Part shown: positions 46,101 through 64,000 of the stretch, piece by piece
How the letters are laid out: every line of letters starts with the position of its first letter
Position numbering within the stretch: position 1 is the stretch's first letter
Assembly (NCBI RefSeq): GCF_030287445.1
Contig: NZ_JASVWB010000004.1
Location: 558,001-622,000 of the forward strand
Reading direction: 5' to 3'
Length of the DNA stretch: 64,000 nucleotides
Source of the DNA: Streptomyces sp. ALI-76-A
GTDB taxonomy: Bacteria; Actinomycetota; Actinomycetes; Streptomycetales; Streptomycetaceae
The notes under the pieces: model-generated
What the model was told of the DNA's origin: nothing
Database searches by the model: none
What the model saw: only the letters and a program-made list of their open reading frames with translations
Position numbers and translations under genes: made by a program

Positions 46101-47597
46101 CCCGCCGGCACCGCGCCCCTGGCCCCCGACGTGGCTCGCCGGCTGTGCGCGGTGCTGGCCGGTGACAGCGGGGAGGACCAGACCGCCGTCCGTCCCGCGG
46201 GCACCTTCCTGCGCCGCCTCGAACGCGTGCCCGCCGGCGTACCCGCCGGGTCCGCGCCCGACTGGACCGGCACCGTCCTGCTCACCGGCGCGACCGGTGC
46301 CCTCGGCCTGCGCACCGCAGCCTGGCTCGCCGCCCGGGGCGCCGCCCGGATCGTCGCCGTCAGCCGCTCGGGACCCGGCTCGCCCGGTGCCGCCCGTCTC
46401 AAGGAGTCCCTGGCCGGCACCGGCACCGACCTCGTCCTGACCGCCTGCGACGTCGCCGACCGCGACGCGCTCGCCGCGCTGCTGGCCGAGCACCCCGTCG
46501 ACGCGGTCGTGCACACCGCGGGTGTCCTCGACGACCGGCTGCTCGACCGCCTGGACACCGACGCCCTGGAGACCGTGCTGCGGCCCAAGCTCGCCGCCGC
46601 CCGCGCCCTCAGCGACCTCACCCGGGACCGCGACCTGACCGCGTTCGTCCTCTTCTCGTCGGTCTCCGGCACCCTCGGCACCATCGGCCAGGCCAACTAC
46701 GCCGCCGCCAACGCCGCGCTCGACGCCCTCGCCGAACAGCGCCGCGCCGCCGGCCTGCCCGCCACCTCCGTGGCCTGGGGCCCGTGGGCGGGCGGTGGCA
46801 TGGCGACCCGGGACGCCGACACCGAGGCCCGCATGCGCCGCGGCGGCATCAACCCCCTCGACCCGGACCGGGCCGTGGCGGCCCTCGACCGGGCCGCGGC
46901 ACGCGCCGACGCCGTGCTCGCCGTCGCCGACATCGACTGGGCACGCTTCGCCCCCGGCTTCACCACCGCCCGGCCCAGCCCGCTCCTCACCGAACTGCCC
47001 GAAGTGCGCGAACTGCTCACCCGGCGCCCGGAGAGCGGGGGCGCGGACGCCGGCCAGGCCCTGCGCGCGCGGCTGGCCGGACAGAGCCCCGCCGAGCGCG
47101 AACGCACCCTGGTCACCCTCGTGCGCACCGAGGCCGCCGCCGTCCTCGGGCACGCCTCCACCGACCGCGTCGGCGCCGCGCAGGCGTTCAACGCGCTCGG
47201 CTTCGACTCGCTGACGGCGGTCGAACTGCGCAACCGCATCGGCGCGGCCACCGGTCTCGCCCTGCCGGCCACGCTCCTGTTCGACCAGCCCAACGCCACC
47301 GCGCTCGCCGGATACCTGCACGGCCGGCTCACCGAGGACACCGACGGCGCGAACGCCGTCCTCGCTGACCTCGACCGGCTGGAAGCAGCCCTGTCGGGGC
47401 TGCCGGCCGACGACGCCCGGCTCGACCGCATCGGCGCACGCCTGACGGCGCTGGCCGCACGGCTCGGCGGCGGGACGACCGCGGGCGCGCCGGCCGCACC
47501 GGCGGGAGCGGCCGGCGACGACATCGCCGACCGCCTGAAGTCCGCCGCGGCGGACGAACTCTTCGACTTCATCGAGAACGACCTCGGCATCTCCTGA
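37188..47597 (+). CDS. Modular type I PKS with two modules (M8-M9), 3469 residues
   Basis: The GTG start at 37188 gives the N-terminal docking helix [18 protein letters not shown] followed by an Arg-rich coiled coil, the counterpart of the C-terminal docking region of the preceding PKS. Domain order: KS-AT-DH-KR-ACP (M8), KS-AT-KR-ACP (M9), docking region about 47335-47594 ending [14 protein letters not shown]. Both ATs carry the malonyl signature HAFH. The odd feature is a 107-residue Gly/Ala/Ser/Thr-rich linker (residues about 1385-1491) inside the M8 KR, between its structural and catalytic halves, exactly where an ER sits in fully reducing modules. The gene starts 66 bases after the preceding stop and ends 39 bases before the next start, so all three PKS genes are probably one transcript. 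Confidence 0.96.
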   Translation: MADDDKYVEYLKRVTGELRQTRRRLREAEDRVREPVAVVAMSCRFPGDIHSPEDLWRLVDEGGDAIGALPADRGWDIEDRYDPDPGRPGTFSAREGGFLGDAAAFDAAFFGMSPREALATDPQQRLLLEASWELLERAGIRPQTLRGSATGVFVGAAGSGYGQGPVEVPEDVHGLMLAGNATSVASGRISYVLGLEGPTVTVDTACSSSLVALHWAVRALRNGECDLALAGGAAVMATPGLLFEFSRQRGLAPDGRCKAFADSADGTGWSEGVGLLLVERLSDARRNGHPVLAVVRGSAVNSDGASNGLTAPNGPAQQRVIEQALADAGLTAADVDAVEAHGTGTTLGDPIEAQALLATYGQGRPADRPLLLGSLKSNLGHTQAAAGVAGVIKTVMALRHGRLPRTLHVDTPSTHVDWDAGHVRLLTEPADWPATGDRPRRAAVSSFGISGTNAHAILEAAPAPEPVADGTAAPAPALPLAPWFLSARGAEALRGQAARLLRHVADHPDDDPHDTARALAATRQAFEHRAAVLTPDTVAARDALRALADGEEHPAVVTGRTLRGGTAFLFSGQGAQRPGMGRDLYAAFPAFARAFDEVCAHLDPELGLPLGQSLKDAVLHTGDEEALRGTGLAQPALFAFEVALFRLLESWGITPKYLLGHSLGELTAAHVAGVWSLADACRLVAARGRLMQALPEGGAMISVDAAENEVTPLLAAHGDAVSVAAVNGPRATVISGAAAAVEAVAAELGARGRTTRRLRVSHAFHSARMDGALDDFRRVAQRVTARPPRITVVSNLTGRPATADELASADYWVRHLRHTVRFADGVGHLVERGVTRFLELGPDATLTALARACLPDDTTERVCLPLQRRDRPEPATLLAGVAGAHAHGVPVDHERLLGHPGPDARRIELPTYAFTRERYWLRPAAQAGDVTGAGLAGAGHPLLGAVVRVADEDRVLLTGRLSTRTQPWLADHTVSGTVLLPGTAYVELVLRAGDEVGCGLLEELTLEAPLALPDGTGTQLQIVLGASDDAGRRPVTVHARPDDDAPWTRHATAVLAPATATPAGDGLTAWPPAGARPVPLDGFYAALAARGYRYGPVFQGLHAAWRDGDVRYAEIRLPEDEHRDASRYGLHPALLDAALHAQLTGTDEADGEGGGVGLPFAFSGVTLHAVGATALRVRLEKRADGSVNLRVADGTGQPVATVGSLVSRPLSADAPATARPADGALYAVRWTAADLPEPPAGQRWRLAADDPAGLVPDWPALGADGCAVAVLPFAGGPGETPAGIAVRALGALRTLLADARAQDATLVVVTRGALAVGDEDVPDLSAAALWGLVRSAQTENPGRLVLADLDDTDASRAALPAAVASGAPQLALRDGRLMTPSLTRAIAGRVAAGGSAGTAAARSGAGSAGGTTTDRNAARGFGGSASRRDAAGDSDSAVTAPDATATSARTGTVRSTSRALDGTGADRPGAGEVDAAAAVETGTGGVDVTAVWDPDGTVLITGGTGALGSLVARHLVTEHGVRSLLLLSRRGHEAPGAADLAGELTAHGATVRIEACDVADPEALAAALAEVPAERPLRAVVHTAGLLDDGVLGSLTPDRLTSVLRAKADSALALHEVTRDAGLTAFVLFSSAAGLLGGAGQANYAAANTVLDALAQHRRAHGLPAVSLAWTLWEHDSGMTGGLDADAVRRITASGLPALAPAHALRLLDEALTADEALLAPLRTDSAALRAAASAGRLPALLHGLVPAPARRTARTANVDSGLGRRLVGLSEPQQERLLLDLVRRHAAVALGHGSAGAVDGEQSFKELGFDSLTSVDLRNRLNAETGLRLPATLVFDHPRPSALARHLRRELAGGTETAETAAGVAGDDDPVVIVSMACQYPGGVTSPEELWRFVSEDGDAIGAFPTDRGWDLDRLPGLEAGFLHGATHFDAALFGISPREALAMDPQQRLLLETSWEVFERAGLDPLAQRGTRTGVYVGAMGSGYASGLADIPEGMEGYIGLGVSGSVISGRVAYTFGLEGPTMTVDTACSSALVALHLAAHALRQGECSMALAGGVTVMATPGTYTEFTAQNGLAADGRCKAFAASADGTSFSEGVGLLLLERLSDARRNGHPVLAVVRGSATNQDGASNGLTAPSGPSQQHVIRQALASAGLSAADVDAVEAHGTGTALGDPIEAQALFATYGRERPEGQPLLLGSAKSNFGHTQAAAGAAGVIKMVLAMHHGELPRTLHVDEPSPHIDWSSGTIELLTEPRPWPAREGRPRRAGVSSFGISGSNAHVVLEEPPAPEPASAPERPAADAVPRAYPVSGHTPEALRAQAARLRTHLLTSDHDPRDLAHTLASARHALGHRAVVVAEDREELLSGLAAVATGDRAGHVVTGSADGGRLAVLFSGQGAQRPGMGRDLYAAHPVFAETVDTVCAELDRHLDGPPLREVVLAAEGSAEAALLDRTAWTQAALFAFGTAAYALTASWGVRADVLAGHSVGGLTAAHAAGVFDLADACALVAARGRLMQALPVGGAMTAIEATEEEVLPCLADRTGRVAVAAVNGPVSVVVSGVADDVEAVAAEFAARGRRTRRLRVSHAFHSPLMDAMLEDFRQVAAGVRYAPPAVPVVSDLTGTLATGEDLRTPDYWVRHVRHTVRFGDAVRALEAEGVTVCLELGPDATLTPLVRDGVQDPAAVTAVSLLHRDLPEARAALLAAATLRAHGRGDLPAVPEDAGARPVALPTYAFQRERYWLESSARSVAPTADSAFWELVETADPDALAERLDVDADAPLKAVLPALAAWRGADRRQREEQRWEHRVMWRPAADGATATLTGTWLLAVPAPLAGGPWATSVAEALTAHGARVRVLPVDCAAADRTGLSAALDAVREDGPAPAGVLSLLAADTRPLPGHRAVPAGLAATTALVQALADRAAGPDSPRLWAVTAGAATVLGGEAPAEPEQAAVWGLGRTAALEHPQLWGGLVDLPAGTAPLAPDVARRLCAVLAGDSGEDQTAVRPAGTFLRRLERVPAGVPAGSAPDWTGTVLLTGATGALGLRTAAWLAARGAARIVAVSRSGPGSPGAARLKESLAGTGTDLVLTACDVADRDALAALLAEHPVDAVVHTAGVLDDRLLDRLDTDALETVLRPKLAAARALSDLTRDRDLTAFVLFSSVSGTLGTIGQANYAAANAALDALAEQRRAAGLPATSVAWGPWAGGGMATRDADTEARMRRGGINPLDPDRAVAALDRAAARADAVLAVADIDWARFAPGFTTARPSPLLTELPEVRELLTRRPESGGADAGQALRARLAGQSPAERERTLVTLVRTEAAAVLGHASTDRVGAAQAFNALGFDSLTAVELRNRIGAATGLALPATLLFDQPNATALAGYLHGRLTEDTDGANAVLADLDRLEAALSGLPADDARLDRIGARLTALAARLGGGTTAGAPAAPAGAAGDDIADRLKSAAADELFDFIENDLGIS
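37287..42740 (+). other. PKS module M8: KS-AT(malonyl)-DH-KR(B type)-ACP
   Basis: KS 37287-38565, Cys 37803-37805 (residue 206). AT about 38880-39750, [11 protein letters not shown], Ser 39171-39173, HAFH: malonyl. DH about 39990-40820 with [10 protein letters not shown] (His 40101-40103) and Asp 40593-40595. KR structural half about 40855-41335, linker 41340-41660, catalytic half about 41664-42380 with [11 protein letters not shown] and Tyr 42117-42119. ACP Ser 42621-42623. Expected output: alpha,beta double bond. Confidence 0.93.
41340..41660 (+). other. 107-residue low-complexity insertion at the ER position of the M8 KR
   Basis: The stretch is rich in Gly, Ala, Ser, Thr, Asp and Arg and lacks the hydrophobic pattern of a folded domain. 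It starts right after the end of the KR structural half (LMTPSLTR) and stops just before [10 protein letters not shown] of the catalytic half. The equivalent link in M2 and M11 is only a few dozen residues; in M7 this is where the ER is inserted. It is in frame and does not disturb either KR half. Confidence 0.8.
42795..47330 (+). other. PKS module M9: KS-AT(malonyl)-KR(B type)-ACP
   Basis: KS 42795-44040, Cys 43278-43280 in [10 protein letters not shown] about 44355-45230, [11 protein letters not shown] (Gly where most have Glu after the nucleophile loop), Ser 44640-44642, HAFH: malonyl. KR about 45600-46980 with [11 protein letters not shown] and Tyr 46698-46700. ACP Ser 47208-47210. Expected output: beta-hydroxyl. 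Confidence 0.93.
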
Positions 47598-47636
47598 CGG
47601 GACGGCCACGGGACCTTGGGAACGGGTGAGACACGC

Positions 47637-58493
<10,857 letters not shown>

Positions 58494-58510
58494 CACGGTA
58501 CCCGGCACGG

Positions 58511-58551
58511 GAAGGGCCCGTTCTCCTCGCACCGAGGGGGACGGGCCCTTC
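58511..58551. terminator. Bidirectional terminator between the convergent operons
   Basis: An 11-bp perfect stem (58511-58521 with 58541-58551, gaagggcccgt) encloses a 19-base loop in which cctc/gagg can pair further. It lies in the 75-base gap between the last PKS stop (58493) and the end of the minus-strand KASIII gene (58569), so it can end transcripts from both sides. Confidence 0.8.
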
Positions 58552-58568
58552 GTCCGGTCGCCGGGCTC

Positions 58569-59603
58569 TCATTCCGCCCAGTGCGGCACCTCCGTGATCG
58601 TGACCACCGCCGCGCTGCACAGCCAGCCGGGACCCTGCGACACCAGCAGCACGTGCTCGCCGGGGGACACCGCGCGGGTGCGTACCAGGTGCTCCAGGGT
58701 GATGAACACGTCCGCACCGCCCACGTGTCCCACCGCACGGCCGAAGTCCCAGCTGCACTGTTCCATCGTCAGACCCAGCGGCAGCATGATCGAGTACTCG
58801 ATCATCCGGCCGTCCATGTTGATCGGGACGACCATCGACAGATCCGAGGCGTTGAGCCCGGCGTCCACCAGGGACCGCTGGATGATGTCCAGGTCGAACA
58901 GGGTCAGCTTCTCCATCGTCTCCGACAGCGGCATCTCCCGTTCGGTGAACCGCTGCGCCCGCTCGGCCATGTCGGACATCGACCCGGCGCCCTCGCGCAG
59001 CACCAGCGGGCCGTCCCCGCGGTGCCACCGCTCCAGCTCGTGCAGGACACCGGAGTTCAGCGACCGCACCTCGGCGAACCCGCCCTCGTCACTGATCAGG
59101 GCGGCCGCCGCGCCGTCACCGAGGATGTACGCCTGGCCGAAGCCCCGCCAGCGGTCCATCGTGGGGGAGGAGAAGTTCTCCCCCGTCGTCAGCAGCACCG
59201 ACCCTGCCCCGGCGGCCCCGGTGAGCTTGCCGATCGCCACGTCCAGCGCGCTGAGCATGCCGTCGCAGCCCTGCTGGAGGAAGAGCGCGGGCAGCCGGCC
59301 CAGTCCCAGTTCCCGCAGGATGTAGCCGGGCGGGTAGGCGCCCTCGGGGGCCTGGTAGTGGACGGCGCTGTGGATGTGCGCCCCCAGGTCCTCGGGGTCG
59401 GTCTTCGAGCGGTCCAGCGCGATCCGCGCCGCGGACACCGCCAGGTCCATCGCCGGTACGTCCCCCGCGACATGGGCGCCGGTCAGGCCGTTCGCGGCCT
59501 GGATCTCCGCGTCCAGCCGGCCTTCGGCCACCGCCTGTTCGGCACTGGCCCACTCGGGCAGCACCACGCCCAGCGACTCGATGTGGACGTTCTCGACACG
59601 CAT
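58569..59603 (-). CDS. KASIII-like protein, probably an acyltransferase of the CerJ/ChlB3 type
   Basis: 344 residues with the thiolase fold of FabH-type ketosynthases. Nucleophile Cys113 is present (LQQGCDGML) and so is the C-terminal GxG-rich region. The FabH His is not: the VPHQAN-type motif reads VPINMDG (259-265). The FabH Asn position is GHVGGAD (292-298), a pattern I associate with the branch that moves acyl groups to sugars or carrier proteins instead of condensing with malonyl-ACP. I infer that it transfers an acyl group, perhaps from the neighbouring ligase-ACP protein, onto the macrolide or its sugar. The start is fixed by AGGAGGAGGA four bases upstream. It is the last gene of the minus-strand unit, 99 bases after the ligase gene with a hairpin between. 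A true condensing enzyme cannot be excluded. Confidence 0.82.
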   Translation of the reverse strand: MRVENVHIESLGVVLPEWASAEQAVAEGRLDAEIQAANGLTGAHVAGDVPAMDLAVSAARIALDRSKTDPEDLGAHIHSAVHYQAPEGAYPPGYILRELGLGRLPALFLQQGCDGMLSALDVAIGKLTGAAGAGSVLLTTGENFSSPTMDRWRGFGQAYILGDGAAAALISDEGGFAEVRSLNSGVLHELERWHRGDGPLVLREGAGSMSDMAERAQRFTEREMPLSETMEKLTLFDLDIIQRSLVDAGLNASDLSMVVPINMDGRMIEYSIMLPLGLTMEQCSWDFGRAVGHVGGADVFITLEHLVRTRAVSPGEHVLLVSQGPGWLCSAAVVTITEVPHWAE

Positions 59604-59607
59604 CTGT

Positions 59608-59617
59608 TCCTCCTCCT
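59608..59617 (-). promoter_or_regulatory. Strong ribosome binding site of the KASIII-like gene
   Basis: Minus-strand AGGAGGAGGA, four bases before the ATG at 59603. It is close to full complementarity with the 16S 3' end and confirms the start. Confidence 0.85.
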
Positions 59618-59650
59618 AGGTCGGTGTGCGGGGAGACGGCGAAGACGGCA

Positions 59651-59688
59651 CCGGGCGGCAGGGCACCGTCCGGTGCCCTGCCGCCCGG
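59651..59688 (-). terminator. Perfect 17-bp hairpin between the ligase-ACP and KASIII genes
   Basis: Left arm 59651-59667 and right arm 59672-59688 are perfectly complementary around a 4-base loop (gtcc). It begins 15 bases past the ligase-ACP stop and ends 48 bases before the KASIII start. It should weaken or end transcription from the ligase gene, or protect the mRNA 3' end, so KASIII may be expressed at a different level or from its own promoter. Confidence 0.8.
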
Positions 59689-59702
59689 CTCACCGGCCCG
59701 CC

Positions 59703-62700
59703 TCAGCCGGCGAGCAGCTCCTTGCGCAGATGACGGGCCAGCCCCGCCGGTGTCGCGAAGTCGAAGACCATCGACGCCGGCAGCGACAGGCCGGTCGCCG
59801 ACTCCAACGCGTTCCGCGCGGTCAGCGCGGTCAGCGAGTCGAAGCCCAGGTCACGGATCTCCCGGTCGGCGGGCACCTCTGCGGTGCCGCCCCGGCCCAG
59901 GGCCGTCGCGAAGTGTCCGCGCACCAGACGCAGCAGGGTCTCCTCCTGCTCGGCGCCCGAGAGCGCGGCCAGCCGGTGCCGCAGTGCGCCGGGATCGGCG
60001 AGCTCGTCCCGCGCGGCCCGCCGCGCCGCACGGGCCGTCAGGCCGCGCAGCAGCGCGGCACTCGCCGTGAGCGGCGCGACGGTGCGCGTGCGGGGGATCT
60101 CGGGCCGCTCGGCGGTGAGCGCCGGCCGTCCGGCGGCGACGGCCGCGGCGAACAGATCGGCGGCCTCCTCCGGCGGTCCGGCCGGCCCGCGCACCGACAC
60201 GGCCGCCACCCCGGCCTGCCGCAGCCGGCGGGCGCAGGCGTCGAACACCGCCGCCACCGCCGCGTCGGCCGGTCCCGCGGTGCGCGGTCCGGGCGTGGCG
60301 AACACCACGGACGTCACCGCGTGGGCGGGCGTCGAGCGGACCAGCTCCAGTGCCGGGTCGACGACGGGACGCAGTGCGGCGTCCACGTCGGCGTCCCGCT
60401 CGGCCTGTACGGAGGCGGCGAACACCACCGTCGTGGGACCGGCGTCGAGCAGCGCCCGGACCGATCCTTCCGGGTCCTCGGGCTCCCACGGCACCAGTTC
60501 GCCGGGCTGCGCGGACGCCGGCACGCGGTCGGCCGCGTTCTTCGCGAACGGGCCCGCCAGGAGGGCCTGGCGCGCGGGCCAGACGGCCGGCAGGTACTCG
60601 GCCGGACCGGACTCCTCACTCGCGGCGAACAGCGCGACCCGTCCGGCCCCCGGGGCGCTGTCCGCCACCGCCACGGGCAGCCGCACCGCTCGTGGCCGGC
60701 GGACCGCACCGGCGCGCAGCGCGAGCCGGGGCTCACCGGAGGCGACCGCGTCCGCCACCCGACGCCAGGAGCGCTTGGCGGCGTCGGTCTCGATCAGCGC
60801 GAACCGGCCCGGTGCCCGGTCCTGGACGGCACCGACGAGGCCCCACACCGCGGCGGCGGCCGGGTCCGGCGGCGTACCGTCCTCCAGGGCGGCGACCGCG
60901 CCGCGGGTCAGCACCACCAGCCGGCTGCGGGCGAAGCGGGGATCGGCCCAGTGCCGTACCCAGCCCAGCGCCTCGTCGACGACCGTGCGGACCGCGTCGG
61001 CGGGGGAGGGAGCACCGGGATTTCCGGCGTGTGACACGACCACCACGTCCGGCACCGGCGCGCCCTTCCGCACCGAGGACAGCAGCGCGGGCAGATCCGG
61101 CTGGATCTCGCAGTAACGGCCGGCCGACATCAGTCCCGGGCGGGCCCGCAGCGCGTCCTCGCCGACGACCGTCCAGCGTTCCTGTCGCGGTGCCTGGCGG
61201 GGCAGGTCGCAGACGTCCCACACCTCCTCGAACAGGCCGTCCTGCTGGGCCGCGGACGCCGCGCGGACCACGCGGTGTGCCAGCGGCGCGAACGTCACCG
61301 AGCGCGCCGTCAGCACCGGGTCCCCGGCCCCGTCGAAGGCGTCGGCCGTCCAGGTCCCGTCCGCCGCGGCCCGCAGCCGCAGCCGCAGCACCGACGCGTC
61401 CACCGCGTACAGGGACACCTCGCGCCAGGCCACCGCGACCGGCTGCTCCAGGGGCCGGCCGACCGCGGCCGCGAACGCCGCCTCCAGCAACGCCGGATGC
61501 ACCTCGAACCCGTCCCGGGCCGCAGTCCGGTCCGGCAGGGACACCTCCACGAACACCTCGTCGCCGCCCCGCCGCCACACGGCGCCCGGCATCCCGCCGT
61601 CCGCCTCGCCGGTGCTCTCGCGGCGCGCGTCCCGCGGGGGCCACACGGCCGCCGGCTCGTCCGGTTCCGGTACGGCGTCGGGCGCCACCGTGCCCACCGC
61701 GTGCCGGGTCCACGGACGGCCCGCGGCACCGTGCGCGTCACGCCGCCCGTGCACCTCCACGCGGCGCACACCGTCATCGTCCGCCGCGCCCAGGGTCACC
61801 CGCAGCTGCACACCGCCCTCGCGCGGCACCACGAGCGGGTGCTCGGCGGACAGCTCCAGCACGCGCGCGCAGCCGGTCCGGCCCGCCGCGTGCAGCACCA
61901 TCTCCAGCAGCGCCGATCCGGCCAGGACCGTGCCGCCGTCGGCCCGTCGCAGCAGCGCGGGATCGGTGTCGGCGGCGGTGAGCCGGCCGGAGCACACCAG
62001 GCCCCGCCGCTCGGGCAGTTCGACGTACGCGGTCAGCAGGGGATGCCCCGAGTCGTCGAGCCCCAGGCCGGCGGCGCCGCGGTGGGCGGGAGCCGAATCC
62101 TGTGCCTGCCGGGTCCGGCGCCACAGCAACCGGCCCGGCAGCGCGGCCAGTTCTGTGCGGATCACCTTCCCGGCCGGGTTGCGCGGCACCTCGGTGATCT
62201 CGTGGATCTCCTCCGGCAGCTTGAACGCCGACAGCCGTTCCCGGCACGAGGCCAGCACGGTCTCCACGTCGATCCCGTCCGGGCCCGGCACCAGATAGGC
62301 CGCCGGGACCTCCCCGAGCGACGCGTGCGGGACGCCCGCCACGGCCGCGTCGGCCACGCCGGGGGCCATGGCGAGCGCCTGTTCCACCTCCCGCGGGTGG
62401 ATGTTCTCCCCGCCGCGGATGACGAGTTCCTTGAGCCGGCCGGTGATCGTCACATAGCCGTCGGCGTCCTGGCGGGCCAGATCACCGGTGCGGTACCAGC
62501 CGTCCGACAGGACGGCGGCGGTCTCCTCCGGCTGCCGGTGGTAGCCCAGCATCAGGGCCGGGCTGGACACCCAGACCTCGCCCTCCGCGCCCGGTTCGAC
62601 CTCCGCGCGGGTGCGCGGGTCGGTCAGCCGCAGCGTCAGACCCGGCAGTGGCACCCCGCACGAGCCGGGCACGTACGGCCCGTCGGGCAGGTTGGTGGTG

Positions 62701-63701
62701 ATGGCGCCGCCGGTCTCGGTGGAGCCGTAGCTGTCCAGCAGCCCGATGCCGTAGGCGGCCCGGAAGTCCTCGTGCAGGGACTGCGGGCAGGACGACCCCG
62801 CGACCATGCACACGCGCAGCCGCGGCACCTCGACGGCACCGGAGCGGGCGAGCTCCACCATGTGGTGGAACAGGGTCGGTACGCCCACCAGGAAGGTCGC
62901 GTCCTCCTCCCGCGCCCGGCGCAGCACCTCCTCGGCCGCCAGGCCGTCGGTGATGCGGGCGCTCGCGCCGACGGCGACCACACCGAGCACGCAGATGTTG
63001 TGCGCCACCGCGTGGAACAGCGGCATCGGCCACAGGACGCGATCCCGCGGCGACAGTCCCAGCAGCGGGGCGTTGCAGGCGGCGGTCGCCCACAGGGAGC
63101 CGCGCTGGGTGGAGACGACACCCTTGGGGCGGCCGGTCGTGCCGGAGGTGTAGAGCATCCAGGCGGGCTCGTCCAAACCCAGGTCGTCGCGGGCCGGCGC
63201 GCGCAGTGACCAGGTCGACGCGAGCTCCTCCCACAACGGCGGTTCCCCGTCGGCGGCTTCCGCGAAGCCCGGCTCGGAGGCGTCCCCGACCAGGATCACC
63301 ACCGTGTCCGGCAGGTCCGCGAGGACGCGGCGCACCTGCGGCAGCTGCGCCGCACCGGTGATGACCACCCGGGCGGCGCAGTCCGCCAGCAGGTGGGCCA
63401 GTTCCGGGTCGGTCGACTGCGGGTTCAGCGGCACCCCCACGCCGGCGGCGCGGGTGACGGCGAGGTAGCTCTCCACCGTCTCCAGCCGGTTCGGCAGGTA
63501 GATCACCGCCGATTCGCCGCGGCCCAGGCCCAGTTCCGCCAGATGCCCGGCGACCCGTGCCGTGCGCCGGTCCAGTTCGGCCCAGGTGACCGAGCGGCGG
63601 CCGTCCTTGAAGGCGACGCGGTCCGGCTGCCGGGCCGCGTGGCCGGCGAGCAGTTCGTGCACCGGCCGGATCAGATCCGCGCGGAACGTGGTGTCCGTCA
63701 T
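59703..63701 (-). CDS. Acyl-CoA ligase - inactive DH - inactive KR - ACP protein (loading module or acyl-activating carrier), 1332 residues
   Basis: The N-terminal adenylate-forming domain (about 1-530) has YTSGTTGRPKG (184-194), GSTETGG (326-332), YRTGDLA (403-409) and the catalytic Lys512 (NPAGKVIR), so it should activate a carboxylic acid with ATP. Residues 551-807 are a DH-like double hot dog without its active site: Arg586 stands for His, Gly595 for the motif Pro, and Glu740 for the catalytic Asp. Residues about 830-1215 resemble a KR but lack the TGxxGxxG loop and the YxxxN motif. The ACP follows with Ser1289 (GFDSL). No KS or AT is present. The ATG at 63701 is supported by AAGGGGAGGA overlapping the permease stop. 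It could load the PKS starter, like the ligase-type loading of rapamycin synthases, or supply an acyl-ACP to the KASIII protein next door. The substrate cannot be read from sequence alone. Confidence 0.9.
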   Translation of the reverse strand: MTDTTFRADLIRPVHELLAGHAARQPDRVAFKDGRRSVTWAELDRRTARVAGHLAELGLGRGESAVIYLPNRLETVESYLAVTRAAGVGVPLNPQSTDPELAHLLADCAARVVITGAAQLPQVRRVLADLPDTVVILVGDASEPGFAEAADGEPPLWEELASTWSLRAPARDDLGLDEPAWMLYTSGTTGRPKGVVSTQRGSLWATAACNAPLLGLSPRDRVLWPMPLFHAVAHNICVLGVVAVGASARITDGLAAEEVLRRAREEDATFLVGVPTLFHHMVELARSGAVEVPRLRVCMVAGSSCPQSLHEDFRAAYGIGLLDSYGSTETGGAITTNLPDGPYVPGSCGVPLPGLTLRLTDPRTRAEVEPGAEGEVWVSSPALMLGYHRQPEETAAVLSDGWYRTGDLARQDADGYVTITGRLKELVIRGGENIHPREVEQALAMAPGVADAAVAGVPHASLGEVPAAYLVPGPDGIDVETVLASCRERLSAFKLPEEIHEITEVPRNPAGKVIRTELAALPGRLLWRRTRQAQDSAPAHRGAAGLGLDDSGHPLLTAYVELPERRGLVCSGRLTAADTDPALLRRADGGTVLAGSALLEMVLHAAGRTGCARVLELSAEHPLVVPREGGVQLRVTLGAADDDGVRRVEVHGRRDAHGAAGRPWTRHAVGTVAPDAVPEPDEPAAVWPPRDARRESTGEADGGMPGAVWRRGGDEVFVEVSLPDRTAARDGFEVHPALLEAAFAAAVGRPLEQPVAVAWREVSLYAVDASVLRLRLRAAADGTWTADAFDGAGDPVLTARSVTFAPLAHRVVRAASAAQQDGLFEEVWDVCDLPRQAPRQERWTVVGEDALRARPGLMSAGRYCEIQPDLPALLSSVRKGAPVPDVVVVSHAGNPGAPSPADAVRTVVDEALGWVRHWADPRFARSRLVVLTRGAVAALEDGTPPDPAAAAVWGLVGAVQDRAPGRFALIETDAAKRSWRRVADAVASGEPRLALRAGAVRRPRAVRLPVAVADSAPGAGRVALFAASEESGPAEYLPAVWPARQALLAGPFAKNAADRVPASAQPGELVPWEPEDPEGSVRALLDAGPTTVVFAASVQAERDADVDAALRPVVDPALELVRSTPAHAVTSVVFATPGPRTAGPADAAVAAVFDACARRLRQAGVAAVSVRGPAGPPEEAADLFAAAVAAGRPALTAERPEIPRTRTVAPLTASAALLRGLTARAARRAARDELADPGALRHRLAALSGAEQEETLLRLVRGHFATALGRGGTAEVPADREIRDLGFDSLTALTARNALESATGLSLPASMVFDFATPAGLARHLRKELLAG

Positions 63702-63705
63702 CAGG

Positions 63706-63715
63706 TCCTCCCCTT
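63706..63715 (-). promoter_or_regulatory. Ribosome binding site coupling the ligase-ACP gene to the ABC permease
   Basis: Minus-strand AAGGGGAGGA, four bases before the ATG at 63701. Its first base is the last base of the permease stop codon (63715-63717), suggesting translational coupling. It also excludes the in-frame codon 30 bases upstream at 63731 as the start. Confidence 0.85.
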
Positions 63716-64000
63716 CAGGAACCGGCCGCACGGTAGCGGCGGATCGCCAGCGCCCGGCAGGCCACCGCGATGACCACCGACCAGGTCACCGAGACCAGCA
63801 CCGGGTGCTGCGCGGGCCACGCTCCGGTGGCGGCCAGCCCCGGACTGCCGAACAGCTGCCGGGCCGCCTGCACGGTCGCGCTCAGCGGATTCCACTCGGC
63901 GGCCCAGCGCAGCACCGTCGGCAGCGTGGACGGCGCCACGAACGCGTTGGACAGGAACGTCAGCGGGAACAGCCACAGGAAGTTGCTGGTGGCCGCAGCC
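63715..64000 (-). CDS. ABC-2 type export permease (DrrB-like), C-terminal part only
   Basis: The N-terminal part lies beyond the window edge; the frame is open from base 63999 down to TGA at 63715-63717, giving 94 residues. Visible are a hydrophobic segment (NFLWLFPLTFLSNAFVAP), the stretch TLPTVLRWAAEWNPLSATVQ typical of DrrB-like drug exporters, and a last membrane helix (LVSVTWSVVIAVACRAL) before a short basic tail. Such permeases pair with an ATPase subunit, probably encoded just outside, and export the antibiotic as self-protection. It lies 13 bases before the ligase-ACP gene in the same direction, so resistance/export and acyl activation are probably co-expressed. Confidence 0.88.
   Translation of the reverse strand, partial: AAATSNFLWLFPLTFLSNAFVAPSTLPTVLRWAAEWNPLSATVQAARQLFGSPGLAATGAWPAQHPVLVSVTWSVVIAVACRALAIRRYRAAGS

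Noticed and set aside
58581..61034. A plus-strand open frame antisense to the KASIII and ligase-ACP genes
   Set aside because: The minus-strand genes have clear families, ribosome binding sites and active-site motifs; the plus-strand translation resembles nothing.

Overview
The window is extremely GC-rich actinomycete DNA, almost certainly Streptomyces or a close relative: C/G-ending codons, GTG starts, purine-rich ribosome binding sites and giant modular type I polyketide synthase (PKS) genes. It is the right-hand part of a large macrolide-type biosynthetic cluster, and both window edges cut through genes.

Layout. Bases 1-10418 (+) are the 3' part of a PKS gene: an ACP left over from a module outside the window, then two complete modules. 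At 10675-12491 (+) sit two small ATGA-coupled genes, a dTDP-glucose synthase (glucose-1-phosphate thymidylyltransferase) and a futalosine-hydrolase-like nucleosidase. A 522-base gap with a strong hairpin follows. Then come three PKS genes on the same strand: 13014-37121 (five modules), 37188-47597 (two modules) and 47637-58493 (two modules plus the chain-releasing thioesterase). A second transcription unit runs toward them on the minus strand: an ABC-2 export permease (63715-64000, cut by the edge), a stand-alone acyl-CoA-ligase/ACP protein that carries a dead DH and a dead KR (59703-63701), and a KASIII-like acyltransferase (58569-59603). A hairpin suited to bidirectional termination lies where the two units meet.

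How they work together. I call the eleven complete extension modules M1 to M11. Their reading is: M1 methylmalonyl/OH; M2 malonyl/C=C; M3 malonyl/OH; M4 malonyl/OH; M5 malonyl with DH but no KR (keto?); M6 methylmalonyl/OH; M7 malonyl/fully reduced; M8 malonyl/C=C; M9 malonyl/OH; M10 methylmalonyl/OH; M11 malonyl/C=C; then TE. If gene order equals assembly order, the carboxyl-terminal 23 carbons would be a 2-enoyl chain with methyls at C4, C12 and C22, hydroxyls at C5, C7, C13, C17, C19 and C23, alkenes at C2, C8 and C20, and a C15 ketone that could close a six-membered hemiketal with the C19 hydroxyl. The dTDP-glucose synthase implies deoxysugar decoration.

The most interesting combination is a futalosine-pathway enzyme, a ligase-ACP protein and a KASIII-type acyltransferase in a glycosylated-macrolide cluster. 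The futalosine pathway makes 1,4-dihydroxy-6-naphthoate, so an attached naphthoquinone acyl group, as in macrolides of the axenomycin/langkolide/PM100117 type, is a concrete hypothesis. The ligase-ACP could equally be the PKS loading module. The PKS genes also show mosaic evolution: a nearly identical KS segment in M7 and M11, islands of foreign-looking codon use, and a low-complexity linker where an ER domain would normally sit.
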